Positions 1 to 6,435 are shown, numbered from the stretch's first letter. The stretch: DNA of 7,322 nucleotides from UBA8958 sp964571695 (GCA_964571695.1 CAZNDG010000077.1:1-7322), one strand, 5' to 3'. The notes: generated by a model not told the origin, from the letters alone. Program-made: numbers and translations.

Positions 1-13
1 GTAAAAAAGCGAA

Positions 14-19
14 AGGAGG
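14..19 (+). promoter_or_regulatory. Ribosome binding site of hcp
   Basis: A perfect AGGAGG lies 9 nt before the ATG at 29. It decides the start: the ATG at 22, in another frame, is only 2 nt away from it, and the in-frame ATG at 35 is 15 nt away. Confidence 0.8.
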
Positions 20-28
20 AAATGAACC

Positions 29-514
29 ATGGCCATGACAATTTATATGAAGGTGACGGGCAAGAATCAGGGCGAAATCCAGGGCGACTGCACCCAGCAG
101 GGGCGGGAGAATCTGATCCTCTGCTATTCCATGGATCACGCGGTGGAGATTCCCAAGGACACCCACACGGGGCTCCCCACGGGCCAGCGGATCCATCTGC
201 CCCTGAAGGTGATCACCAACATGGGCAAGCACACCCCGAAGCTTTTCCAGGCGTGCAGCTCCGGCGAGCATCTCGATGTAGAGATCACCTTCTTCCGGAT
301 CAGCGAGAAGGGTCAAGAGGAAAAGTACTTTACCATCAAACTGAAGGAGGCGATCATCGTCAATGCCCGGGAGTTCTTCCCCTACACCTTCCTGGAGGAG
401 AACAAACCCTTCAAGCACATGCAGGAGATCGCCTACACCTACGAGGATATCATCTGGACCTACACCCCCGATGGCATCGAGGCGGAGGACAACTGGAAGG
501 CCCCGAAAGCTTGA
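29..514 (+). CDS. hcp: Hcp-family type VI secretion tube protein
   Basis: The 161-residue product has the size and layout of Hcp, the protein that stacks as hexameric rings to form the inner tube of the type VI secretion system and is exported with it. Seen in the sequence: a beta-strand start (MTIYMKVTG), the GEIQGD turn at 15-20, the extended loop at 41-56 with T-G-x-R and the following H-L-P-L-K, the V-I-T-N-M-G-K-H-T-P-K-L segment at 61-72, the strand L-D-V-E-I-T-F-F-R at 82-90, the Y-F-T-I-K-L-K-E-A strand near 100-108, and the closing Y-T-Y-E-D-I-I-W-T-Y near 136-145. All are typical of the family. There is no signal peptide, as expected, and no C-terminal effector extension. No other secretion-system gene is visible downstream; a terminator hairpin follows, so it is either the last gene of a cluster to the left or an orphan hcp. 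Family identification is secure; which secretion cluster it serves is unknown. Confidence 0.93.
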   Translation: MAMTIYMKVTGKNQGEIQGDCTQQGRENLILCYSMDHAVEIPKDTHTGLPTGQRIHLPLKVITNMGKHTPKLFQACSSGEHLDVEITFFRISEKGQEEKYFTIKLKEAIIVNAREFFPYTFLEENKPFKHMQEIAYTYEDIIWTYTPDGIEAEDNWKAPKA

Positions 515-534
515 GCAACCATTCTCCCTTCTCA

Positions 535-591
535 CTGGGGGCGGGCCTAACTTTACCACCCAGGTCCGGCCCCAGGCCTCTTTTATGTTTT
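535..591 (+). terminator. Rho-independent terminator after hcp
   Basis: A 14-bp stem pairs 535-548 with 562-575 (one G-U pair, one G-G mismatch) around a 13-nt loop. It is followed by a T-rich run containing two TTTT blocks at 576-591. It starts 21 nt after the hcp stop. The T-tract is interrupted, so termination may be imperfect. Confidence 0.7.
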
Positions 592-592
592 A

Positions 593-611
593 GGGGGTCA
601 ATGGGGGGTCA
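593..611 (+). repeat. Two tandem GGGGGTCA octamers
   Basis: The octamer GGGGGTCA occurs at 593-600 and again at 604-611, exactly 11 nt apart, i.e. about one helical turn. It lies between the hcp terminator and the diguanylate cyclase gene. It could be a regulator site for the downstream gene or a remnant of a dispersed repeat; nothing else in the window repeats it. Confidence 0.35.
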
Positions 612-695
612 GATATAAAAAAGGCATTTTTGCCGGCGGCCGTGGGATTTACCAAACGCCACTCTTTGTGAAAGTGTCGCAGGTTATAACAGTCT

Positions 696-2255
696 ATGGA
701 TATTCGTTGCACATTGATAGGGCCGATAATGATCGCCAGTGCCTTCATGTCGATCCTGCTGGCCGCATATTCCTGGAAGCGCCGCTTCATTGCCGGGGGC
801 GCCTGGTTTTCCCTCCTGATGGTTTCCATCACGGTCTGGGCTTTCTTTGCCGGCCTGTCCGTCATGGTTGCCGACCGGGAAACGAATATCCTCATGTACA
901 AGCTTGCCTACTCAGGTGTGGTCAGTGTGGCGACCCTCTGGTTAATTTTTGCCGTGCGATACAGCGGCCGCGATGCCTGGCTGAAACGATCCCTCCTGCC
1001 CTTGTTTTGGGTTTGGCCGGTGATTGCCCTGGTTGGCGCATGGACGAACGAATACCATTACCTGACCTGGACTTCCATTGACTTGGTTCCCGGCACGTCC
1101 GTACCGGTATTCAATTATACCCTGGGACCGCTGGTTTTTATTAATATGTTGTATTCATACGTAATTCTCTTGATAGGAATTATCATTTATGTTCGGGCCA
1201 CGGCGTCCACGCAAAAGCTCTATGCCATGCAGACCTGGATACTTTTCCTGGCGGTGATAATTCCCTGGCTTTGCAACATCGCGTTCGTGGCCGGCGTCTT
1301 TCCTCCGGGAATAGAACCGACGCCCCTGGCCTTTGTGGCGGCAAGCTTTCTTTTCGCCTGGAGTTTCTACAAATATAAACTTTTCGACCTGCTTCCCGTG
1401 GCCCATGCGGACATCATCGCCGGCCTGAGTGACGGTGTCTTGGTTGTGGATGAATACAACCGGATTATGGAAGTCAATGCCAGCGCCAGGGAATATTTGC
1501 GTCTTCCCGAGCGATGTGTCGGCTGCCCCGCAGCAGGTCTCATCCCTCGCTGGTCGGAAGTGACAATGAATATCGATGACCGGGATGAAATACGAGAGGA
1601 CATTAAATTCGAACAGGGGGGAACGGAGGCAAGATGGTTCAATATTCGTATGTCCCGGATCAAGGACCGGTCCGGCCGTCCCAAGGGCCGGCTGTTCGTG
1701 TTTCACGATATCAGCGAACGAAAAAGGACGGAAGATGATCTGATGCAACTGGCCTATCTGGACAGCCTTACTGGCGTATTTAACCGGCGCATGGGACTCA
1801 TCATCCTGGAGTGGCAGCTTCAGTTCGCCAAAAGGCTCGGCTCTCCGTTGACGATTTGTTATTTAGACATCGATGGGCTCAAGGAAGTCAATGACCGGTA
1901 TGGCCACAGCGAGGGGGATAACTTAATCAAGATGCTTAGCAAGACCATCGGAGAGTCTATCCGCGAGCAGGATTCTCTGTGCCGCCTCGGCGGTGATGAA
2001 TTCCTTGTTATTCAGCCCAAATGTACCATTGAGAAAACCAAGATCGTCAGGAAACGCCTGGATGAATCTTTCAAGAGGCTCAATCGGGACCATCCCCGGC
2101 CCTATCGCTACGCCGCGTCCTACGGGTTTGCCGAGTACCTCCCGGACATGGAAGTTTCGGTTGATAAGCTGATTGACATGGCCGATGCGGCAATGTACCA
2201 GGAAAAGATGAAGTGCCGAGACTCCGGACAACTTCAGCAACTATTGGAAACATGA
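696..2255 (+). CDS. Membrane diguanylate cyclase, 7TM-PAS-GGDEF
   Basis: This 519-residue inner-membrane protein should make cyclic-di-GMP from two GTP. Residues about 5-226 hold seven hydrophobic helices (roughly 6-26, 33-57, 68-88, 98-116, 143-166, 178-201, 208-226), resembling the 7TM sensor region often seen on histidine kinases (HisKA_7TM type). It ends in the common F-Y-K-Y-K-L-F-D-L-L-P linker. A PAS domain covers about 237-340 and closes with D-I-S-E-R-K-R. The GGDEF domain, about 350-515, looks active: D-S-L-T-G-V-F-N-R-R at 356-365, metal-site D-I-D at 391-393, G-G-D-E-F at 432-436. An RxxD inhibitory site (R423-D426) sits five residues before GGDEF, so product inhibition is likely. 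No EAL domain is present. The start at 696 keeps the G-P ahead of helix 1 but has a weak ribosome site; an in-frame ATG at 729 has AGGG six bases upstream and would still keep helix 1. Signal sensed: unknown. Confidence 0.9.
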   Translation: MDIRCTLIGPIMIASAFMSILLAAYSWKRRFIAGGAWFSLLMVSITVWAFFAGLSVMVADRETNILMYKLAYSGVVSVATLWLIFAVRYSGRDAWLKRSLLPLFWVWPVIALVGAWTNEYHYLTWTSIDLVPGTSVPVFNYTLGPLVFINMLYSYVILLIGIIIYVRATASTQKLYAMQTWILFLAVIIPWLCNIAFVAGVFPPGIEPTPLAFVAASFLFAWSFYKYKLFDLLPVAHADIIAGLSDGVLVVDEYNRIMEVNASAREYLRLPERCVGCPAAGLIPRWSEVTMNIDDRDEIREDIKFEQGGTEARWFNIRMSRIKDRSGRPKGRLFVFHDISERKRTEDDLMQLAYLDSLTGVFNRRMGLIILEWQLQFAKRLGSPLTICYLDIDGLKEVNDRYGHSEGDNLIKMLSKTIGESIREQDSLCRLGGDEFLVIQPKCTIEKTKIVRKRLDESFKRLNRDHPRPYRYAASYGFAEYLPDMEVSVDKLIDMADAAMYQEKMKCRDSGQLQQLLET

Positions 2256-2306
2256 TCGCTTTGGCGTTCATGGGCCGGTTAAATCCGTTCATCGTTTAGT
2301 TTCCCA

Positions 2307-2335
2307 TTGACACCGAGCCATGCCTTCCCTACACT
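2307..2335 (+). promoter_or_regulatory. Sigma-70-like promoter before the methyltransferase fragment
   Basis: A perfect -35 box TTGACA at 2307-2312 is followed, after the ideal 17-nt spacer, by TACACT at 2330-2335 (4 of 6 matches to TATAAT). It sits in the gap between the diguanylate cyclase stop (2255) and the truncated methyltransferase gene. The match is good but unproven. Confidence 0.5.
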
Positions 2336-2419
2336 CCCGCCATAACGGTCCACATGGAACCCGTGGCCGTATCTTCCGGAACCGATATTTCCTTGATCAT
2401 ATGGCAATCACAGGCAAAA

Positions 2420-2716
2420 ATGGCTTTACAACCACAATATGAACCACAGTATATAACCGCCGGGATCTTGAATCGGGGCGCGGAAAAAAGCCTTGCCTAT
2501 CGGACGGATCTCGGCGCTCTTTATGAGGGCGATTGTCTCGATCTCTTTCCCTATATAGAGAGCGACTCCGTGGATACGGTTTTTGCTGATCCCCCCTTCA
2601 ATCTGGCCAAGCAATACGGGAAAGCCGTAAACGATGAAAAATCAGACGAAGAATATCTTGTCTGGTGTCGCAAATGGCTTGATGAGTGTATCCGGGTGAT
2701 TACAGGACGTATTTAA
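2420..2716 (+). pseudogene. Truncated DNA methyltransferase (N6-adenine/N4-cytosine type), 5' fragment
   Basis: The open frame encodes about 98 residues from ATG 2420; it is also open from ATG 2354, but those extra 22 residues do not resemble the family and neither start has a strong ribosome site. The segment S-L-A-Y-R-T-D-L-G-A-L-Y-E-G-D-C-L-D-L, then V-D-T-V-F-A-D-P-P-F-N-L and the E-E-Y-L-V-W-C-R-K-W-L-D-E-C-I-R-V run, is characteristic of the start of N6_N4_Mtase-family methyltransferases; D-P-P-F is catalytic motif IV. Family members continue for roughly another 150-250 residues with the target-recognition part and the C-terminal SAM-binding motif. Here the frame stops at 2714-2716 soon after I-R-V-I, and an AT-rich non-coding stretch follows. 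With no SAM-binding motif it should be inactive. I call it a remnant cut by rearrangement. No partner restriction gene is visible. Confidence 0.75.
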
Positions 2717-2894
2717 AAATCATTTAACACGATATTTTAATTATATTGCGAGGTGTAAGTCTGGCATAATCACCTCGGTTGTGCGTGTACCGCCGGCGAC
2801 GCCTTGGGAGACAAAGGGTGACAATGGACCGAAGCACGGGCTGATCCGTAATGAGCAGGCCTGCTAAGTAACGTTACCCATGTTGCTACATGAA

Positions 2895-2924
2895 AAGGTG
2901 CCCCAGGGGGCATGCGTCGCTATT
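2895..2924 (+). repeat. 30-nt hairpin repeat, copy 1 (kinase 3' side)
   Basis: This copy matches 6401-6430 at 27 of 30 positions in the same orientation. It holds the hairpin TGCCCC (2899-2904), AG, GGGGCA (2907-2912), then the conserved tail GTCGCTATT. The outer stem pair is T-A here and C-G in the other copy. Read on the minus strand, the hairpin lies 24 nt past the kinase stop codon and is followed by CCTTTTC, so this copy could also act as the terminator of the kinase gene. The conserved tail is not explained by a terminator. Confidence 0.7.
2899..2912 (-). terminator. Possible terminator of the minus-strand kinase
   Basis: On the minus strand the GC stem TGCCCC/GGGGCA is followed by CC and four T residues. 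The 2-nt loop is too tight for all six pairs, so the inner pair or two would open. It lies just beyond the TAA at 2938-2936. Confidence 0.4.
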
Positions 2925-2935
2925 CAAGATCCCGG

Positions 2936-3841
2936 TTATCGGCCTGCAGGTTTCCGGTTCAATTCCCTTCGGACGGCAAGGCCGATCTTTTGCAGCATGT
3001 ATGGTTTCCGGACAAACGCCCCGGCACCCATTTCCTGGGCCATTCTAACGCGGTCCGTCTCCGAGAAGCCGCTGACGATGATGGCCTTCTGGCCGGGGTT
3101 GATCGTCAGGATTCTCCGGTAGGTTTCCATTCCATCGATCCCGGGGTCCATGATCATGTCCAGAACCAGCAGGTCCACCCGTTTGTGGGCGACATAGTCC
3201 ACCGCCTCTTCTCCGCTGGCCACCGCCTCGACCTGATATCCCAGTCTTCCCAACATGCTCACGGCCAACTCCCGCTGTTCTTTGACGTCATCCACCACCA
3301 GAACGGTTTCGCCCTGCCCGGTGTAAGCCTCCATGGACAGGGGCTTTTCGATCGTTGAAGCCCTCTCCCTGGTCACCGGAAAATAGAGGGTGAAGGTGCT
3401 TCCTCTATCCTCCTCGCTCCGAATGTCGATGTAGCCATGATGATCTTTCACCGTGCCCCACACGACGGCGAGTCCCAATCCCGTGCCGCTCCTTCCCATC
3501 ACCTTCTTCGTATAGAAAGGCTCAAATATCTTCCCCAAGTCTTTGGCGGGAATTCCTCTTCCCGTATCGGATACCGTGAGAGCTACATATTCCCCTTCCC
3601 GCATATCCTCGTAACCGTGGGCAGGGATGTCAACGTAACGGTTTTCCGTACTGATCGTCACGCTTCCCCGGCCGGAAATGGATTCGATGGCATTGGTGAC
3701 GAGATTCATGACGGTTTTGGCAATATGAATCGTCGATCCCTTGATGTTCAACAGATCCTCTGACAGTTCCTTCTCGATCTTCACGTCCGGACGGTGCGAT
3801 TTAAGGGCTTCGAATTCCGGTGACTGTAAATAATCATTCAC
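2936..3841 (-). CDS. Hybrid kinase, C-terminal part: HATPase plus receiver domain
   Basis: This 301-residue frame starts with GTG at 3841, overlapping the TGA of the upstream frame by four bases (GTGA). Residues about 1-155 are the ATP-binding domain of a histidine kinase: N-box M-N-L-V-T-N-A-I-E-S at 45-54, G1 box D-T-G-R-G-I at 92-97, F-box F-E-P-F-Y-T-K-K at 106-113, G2 box G-T-G-L-G-L at 119-124. Residues about 178-295 are a receiver domain with the acidic pair D184-D185, phosphoacceptor D228 in L-V-L-D-M-I-M-D, S257 and K279 (V-R-K-P). All key residues are intact. The dimerisation/phosphoacceptor-His helices are in the upstream frame, so alone this protein could bind ATP but has no His of its own; it would have to work in trans. 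Translation could be coupled through the GTGA overlap. A lost base in a once continuous gene is the simplest origin. Confidence 0.85.
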   Translation of the reverse strand: MNDYLQSPEFEALKSHRPDVKIEKELSEDLLNIKGSTIHIAKTVMNLVTNAIESISGRGSVTISTENRYVDIPAHGYEDMREGEYVALTVSDTGRGIPAKDLGKIFEPFYTKKVMGRSGTGLGLAVVWGTVKDHHGYIDIRSEEDRGSTFTLYFPVTRERASTIEKPLSMEAYTGQGETVLVVDDVKEQRELAVSMLGRLGYQVEAVASGEEAVDYVAHKRVDLLVLDMIMDPGIDGMETYRRILTINPGQKAIIVSGFSETDRVRMAQEMGAGAFVRKPYMLQKIGLAVRRELNRKPAGR

Positions 3842-5712
3842 AACCGATTGAGCTTAACCACTTCCGATACGGCTACCCCCCGTCTGGCAAGGGTCAGCAG
3901 ATCCTGTATGATGGCGGCGCCCTTGATGCTCGATTCCAGGATGTTGTTGGCAAACCGTTTCAGGGGACCGTCTTCGGGGAGTTTATCCAGAAGCAGTTCT
4001 GAATAGCCGACCAACACGCCGAGGACATTGTTGAGATCATGGGCCACGCCGCCTGCCAGGGTTCCCAGGGCCTCCATCTTTTCAGCCCGGTTCAGTCGTT
4101 CCTCTATCTGTTTTCGTTCCGTATTGTCACGGATGCATTCGATGGCGGCAATGACTTCTCCCCTGGAATCACGTAAAACGGAGGCGGTTGCAGAAAGATG
4201 GACATTGCCCGGCGGCAGGTTAGGAGTGTAGGATTCGCCGAAAAGCATGTCTCCGACCCTGTGAACGGTGGTGTATTTCTTTTCCATATCTTCATCCATT
4301 TTCAGGGCGAGATCGATGATGATGGGTCTTCTTTCGCCATAGAAGGGCAGGGAGTATTCATAGTCGCCCTTGCCCAGCATATCCTCCTTCTTGATGCCCG
4401 TCATGGTTTCGATGGCCCGGTTCCAGGCGATGACTTTCCCCTCCTTGTCAATGACGAGCGTGGCGTCCGGCAGAAATTCAATAATGTCCTCCAGCCTCCG
4501 CTGCGCTTCCCGGAGCGCTGCATCGGCCCGTTTCCGCTCGGTTATATCGTAGATGAACAGGATGACGCCGATGATGCTCTCGCTTGCGTCCCGCCAGGGG
4601 ACCTTGTCCACCCTGACCCACCGCACTTCGCCGTTGGCGAGGAAGGACTCGACGGAACCCAGCAGGGACACGCCGGTCCGGGCGACGGCAAGGGTCTCCC
4701 CATGTCTTCGTTCGAGATCGTCCCAGCCGGGGGCGAGAAAGTGAATGGTCTTGCCGCGAGCTTCTTCCACGGATGTTCCCGAAACGGTTCTGGCCGTGCG
4801 ATTGCAGTTCACCACCCGGCCATAGAGATCGAGATACCAGATCTGGGCGACCATGGAATCGATAACCTGCTCCAGTTCGCGACGCTGTCTCAGGAGGAGT
4901 TCCTCCGCACGCTTGCGCTCGGTGATGTCCTCCGAAATTCCAAGGAGATATGAGGGCTCTCCCCCCGGATCCAGGATCGGAACTTTTTTTGTGTGCAGGA
5001 TACGTTCCCCCCGGCCGCGGGTCCGGATGGGCTCTTCCGGAATATCGACGGTGTGTTTCTCTTGGAGGACGCAACAGTCATTCTCGGTAAAAAAGTCCGC
5101 CTGCTCTTTTGGAAAGAAATCATAATCGTTTTTACCCAGCAGTTCTTTCCGGTCATAGCCCAGCAGGTTTTCACCCGCCCTGTTGAGCCGGATGAACCGG
5201 AGATCCTTGGCATCTTTGACAAAGATCATGTCCGGAATATTTTCCACGATCGAGTCCAGAAACGCCGTCATCGTGCGAATCTCCGCTTCCGCCCGTTTAT
5301 GCTCCGTGATGTCCCGGTTGACGCCATAAAAGCCGACAATGTTCTGCTGAATGTCGAAAACCGGCGCCGCGTTGCTCTCCATGATTCGATAGGCGCCGTC
5401 CTTGTGGCGGCAGTGGAAGACCTGCTTGGACCACCCCTGCTTATTGGCGATTGCCGCTGATAGATGTTCCTTGAGCCTTCGGCGTTCATTATCTTGAATG
5501 AGATAGACGATGTCCCGGCCGACGATTTCTTCCGGAGCGTAGCCGAGGATGGTTTTTACGGCCGGGTTGGAGTAGGCGTGCTTTCCCTCGAGATCTGCCG
5601 TCCAGATCCATTCCGTGCTCATTTCCACGATGGAACGGAATTTTTCCTCGTTTCTCCGTAAAGACTCCTCCGCCTGCTTCCGTTCCGTTACATCCTCGTA
5701 GATGGCTACCAC
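3838..5712 (-). CDS. Hybrid kinase, middle part: PAS domains and HisKA
   Basis: The 624 residues from GTG 5712 begin inside the end of PAS1 (V-A-I-Y-E-D-V-T-E-R-K). Then come four complete PAS domains at about 22-140, 146-268, 277-394 and 402-533, each ending in a D-I/N-T-E-R/H-K-R/Q linker. The HisKA dimerisation helices follow at about 541-612, with phosphoacceptor H558 in G-G-V-A-H-D-L-N-N. There are no membrane segments, so the sensor should be cytoplasmic; ligands are unknown. The frame ends L-N-R-L-stop immediately after HisKA, and the ATPase and receiver lie in the next frame. GTG 5712 is only the first possible start: the frame is open further upstream, and homology to PAS1 extends back to about 5785, so the real protein most likely began at or near 6248. 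The ribosome site before 5712 is poor (GGGAG, spaced too close). Confidence 0.85.
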   Translation of the reverse strand: MVAIYEDVTERKQAEESLRRNEEKFRSIVEMSTEWIWTADLEGKHAYSNPAVKTILGYAPEEIVGRDIVYLIQDNERRRLKEHLSAAIANKQGWSKQVFHCRHKDGAYRIMESNAAPVFDIQQNIVGFYGVNRDITEHKRAEAEIRTMTAFLDSIVENIPDMIFVKDAKDLRFIRLNRAGENLLGYDRKELLGKNDYDFFPKEQADFFTENDCCVLQEKHTVDIPEEPIRTRGRGERILHTKKVPILDPGGEPSYLLGISEDITERKRAEELLLRQRRELEQVIDSMVAQIWYLDLYGRVVNCNRTARTVSGTSVEEARGKTIHFLAPGWDDLERRHGETLAVARTGVSLLGSVESFLANGEVRWVRVDKVPWRDASESIIGVILFIYDITERKRADAALREAQRRLEDIIEFLPDATLVIDKEGKVIAWNRAIETMTGIKKEDMLGKGDYEYSLPFYGERRPIIIDLALKMDEDMEKKYTTVHRVGDMLFGESYTPNLPPGNVHLSATASVLRDSRGEVIAAIECIRDNTERKQIEERLNRAEKMEALGTLAGGVAHDLNNVLGVLVGYSELLLDKLPEDGPLKRFANNILESSIKGAAIIQDLLTLARRGVAVSEVVKLNRL

Positions 5713-6248
5713 CGCTCCCGAAGGGAGCTTGTAGATGAAATTATCCCGCCACCCCTCACGGTAGGCGTCCTTGTAATAGGCGGGGCGGGCATGTGCTCCG
5801 GTTTTCCGGTGCGATATACGCGCTGGAGGGCGCCGAACAGGCCGTATTCGCCCATGTTGGGGAATAGCTCCAGAAGCCTCTTGCCGATCACCCTGTCCCT
5901 GCTGATTTGGCTTATATGTTCCGCCGCCGGATTGAAGTCACTGAATATGAAGTCGCTGCCATTGTCTATCGCCTCGTAAATAGCAACCCCGCTTTTCATG
6001 TGCTGAAACATGGACAGATATTTGTTTTCATTTTTATCGGTTGCATGATTGTCGATTGGCAGCGAAGCGCTTGTTTCTTGAAATACCGACGCGGTTTTTG
6101 ATATTGATTCTTCGCGCAGCATTTTTTGGGCCTCGAGTTCGGCAATACGTTTCCGCAATCCTTGGACATCATCGCTGGAATCTTTGGATTGGTGATCCGG
6201 CTTTTCCTTCAAGGGACTCTCCTTCTCCTCAAATTTTTTATATTTCAT
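5706..6248 (-). CDS. Hybrid kinase, N-terminal part: coil plus broken PAS1
   Basis: This frame gives 180 residues. Residues 1-50 are charged, with a short predicted coil around 28-48 (R-K-R-I-A-E-L-E-A). PAS1 starts near 75 (Y-L-S-M-F-Q-H-M-K-S-G-V-A-I-Y-E-A) and runs through F-N-P-A-A-E to Y-R-T-G-K-P-E-H-M-P at 145-154. The last 26 residues (from about A155) are out-of-frame sequence, because the rest of PAS1 continues in the neighbouring frame. ATG 6248 has no ribosome site of its own but overlaps the stop of a 13-codon leader ORF (ATGA), which suggests translational coupling. An alternative start is TTG 6212, preceded by a good AAGGAGAG. As it stands, the product would carry an incomplete PAS and no kinase function. 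Confidence 0.7.
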   Translation of the reverse strand: MKYKKFEEKESPLKEKPDHQSKDSSDDVQGLRKRIAELEAQKMLREESISKTASVFQETSASLPIDNHATDKNENKYLSMFQHMKSGVAIYEAIDNGSDFIFSDFNPAAEHISQISRDRVIGKRLLELFPNMGEYGLFGALQRVYRTGKPEHMPAPPITRTPTVRGGGIISSTSSLRERW

Positions 6249-6286
6249 AATGCAAACAGTAATGAACCAGGGACGTGCATGTCCAC
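6245..6286 (-). CDS. Possible 13-residue leader peptide of the kinase gene
   Basis: Starting at GTG 6286, the frame codes for MDMHVPGSLLFAL and stops with TGA at 6247-6245, which overlaps the kinase ATG at 6248-6246 in the classic ATGA arrangement. A perfect AGGAGG (6298-6293 on the minus strand) stands six bases before the GTG; an internal ATG two codons later could also be used. The kinase ATG itself lacks a ribosome site, so this leader would explain how ribosomes reach it. The peptide has no recognisable family and no run of a single amino acid as in attenuator leaders. Expression is inferred, not shown. Confidence 0.4.
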   Translation of the reverse strand: MDMHVPGSLLFAL

Positions 6287-6400
6287 CGTTTCCCTCCTGT
6301 GCGAAATCAACCTCCTCTGATGAACAGAAAATGCGGACAAATCATTTGTTACAAAACCGGACATTTCTTCTGACTAACTTAACTCAAGTTACGGCAGGAT

Positions 6401-6430
6401 AAGGCGCCCCAGGGGGCGTGGGTCGCTATT
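6401..6430 (+). repeat. 30-nt hairpin repeat, copy 2 (kinase 5' side)
   Basis: This is the second copy of the element at 2895-2924, in direct orientation about 3.5 kb away. The hairpin is CGCCCC (6405-6410), AG, GGGGCG (6413-6418), then TGG and the conserved GTCGCTATT. It differs from copy 1 by T to C and A to G at the two partners of one stem pair, plus C to G at 6421. Unlike copy 1 it has no T-run on either strand, so it is not a good terminator. A TTGACA begins six bases after it. Confidence 0.7.
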
Positions 6431-6435
6431 TACTC

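Larger units (their letters stand above)
2717..2935. other. Non-coding stretch with small inverted repeats
   Basis: No convincing gene is present. The first 30 nt are AT-rich. Then come CGAGGTG (2749-2755) pairing perfectly with CACCTCG (2771-2777), the palindromes GCAGGCCTGC and GTAACGTTAC within about 2855-2876, ATGT/ACAT around a 4-nt loop just after, and the 30-nt repeat element at 2895-2924. The density of short hairpins suggests a structured RNA or the remains of one; a group II intron 5' fragment was considered but is not shown. The region lies between the broken methyltransferase and the 3' end of the opposing kinase gene. Confidence 0.45.
2936..6248 (-). pseudogene. Ancestral five-PAS hybrid histidine kinase gene, split into three frames
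   Basis: The three minus-strand reading frames that follow (6248-5706, 5712-3838, 3841-2936) together spell one normal protein of about 1,100 residues: coiled start, five PAS domains, HisKA, HATPase and a C-terminal receiver. Two frame changes break it. The first lies in a C-rich tract at about 5779-5792, inside PAS1; family spacing between H-M-P and Y-K-D there would fit two extra bases or one missing base. The second is at 3838-3841, where L-N-R must join V-N-D-Y and one base appears to be missing. No residue block seems lost at either place. A pseudogene, a sequencing or assembly error, or expression as separate polypeptides are all possible. The first two are more likely for the PAS1 break, because neither half-PAS should fold. 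Confidence 0.75.

Noticed and set aside
22..618. Long plus-strand open frame overlapping hcp, starting at ATG 22
   Set aside because: It has low-complexity His/Gly/Pro-rich translation and its ATG is only 2 nt from the ribosome site; the frame at 29 gives a clear Hcp.
1155..1748. Antisense open frame of 197 codons inside the diguanylate cyclase gene
   Set aside because: It is a shadow of a well-supported gene on the other strand, with no domain-like sequence.
2717..2935. Cyclic-di-GMP (GEMM) riboswitch, given the nearby diguanylate cyclase
   Set aside because: The conserved GEMM core sequences are not present on either strand, here or in 6249-6517.
2880..3358. Plus-strand frames opposite the receiver domain
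   Set aside because: They are shadows of the minus-strand receiver and ATPase; translations show no recognisable motifs.
3838..3850. Programmed -1 frameshift to join HisKA and ATPase frames
   Set aside because: The bases before the stop (CGG TTG TGA) do not form a slippery heptamer, and no stimulatory structure is evident. A missing base or restart at GTG explains it better.
4198..4953. Plus-strand open frame of 251 codons opposite the PAS region
   Set aside because: It mirrors the minus-strand PAS codons in a GC-rich frame; the minus strand carries four clear PAS domains.
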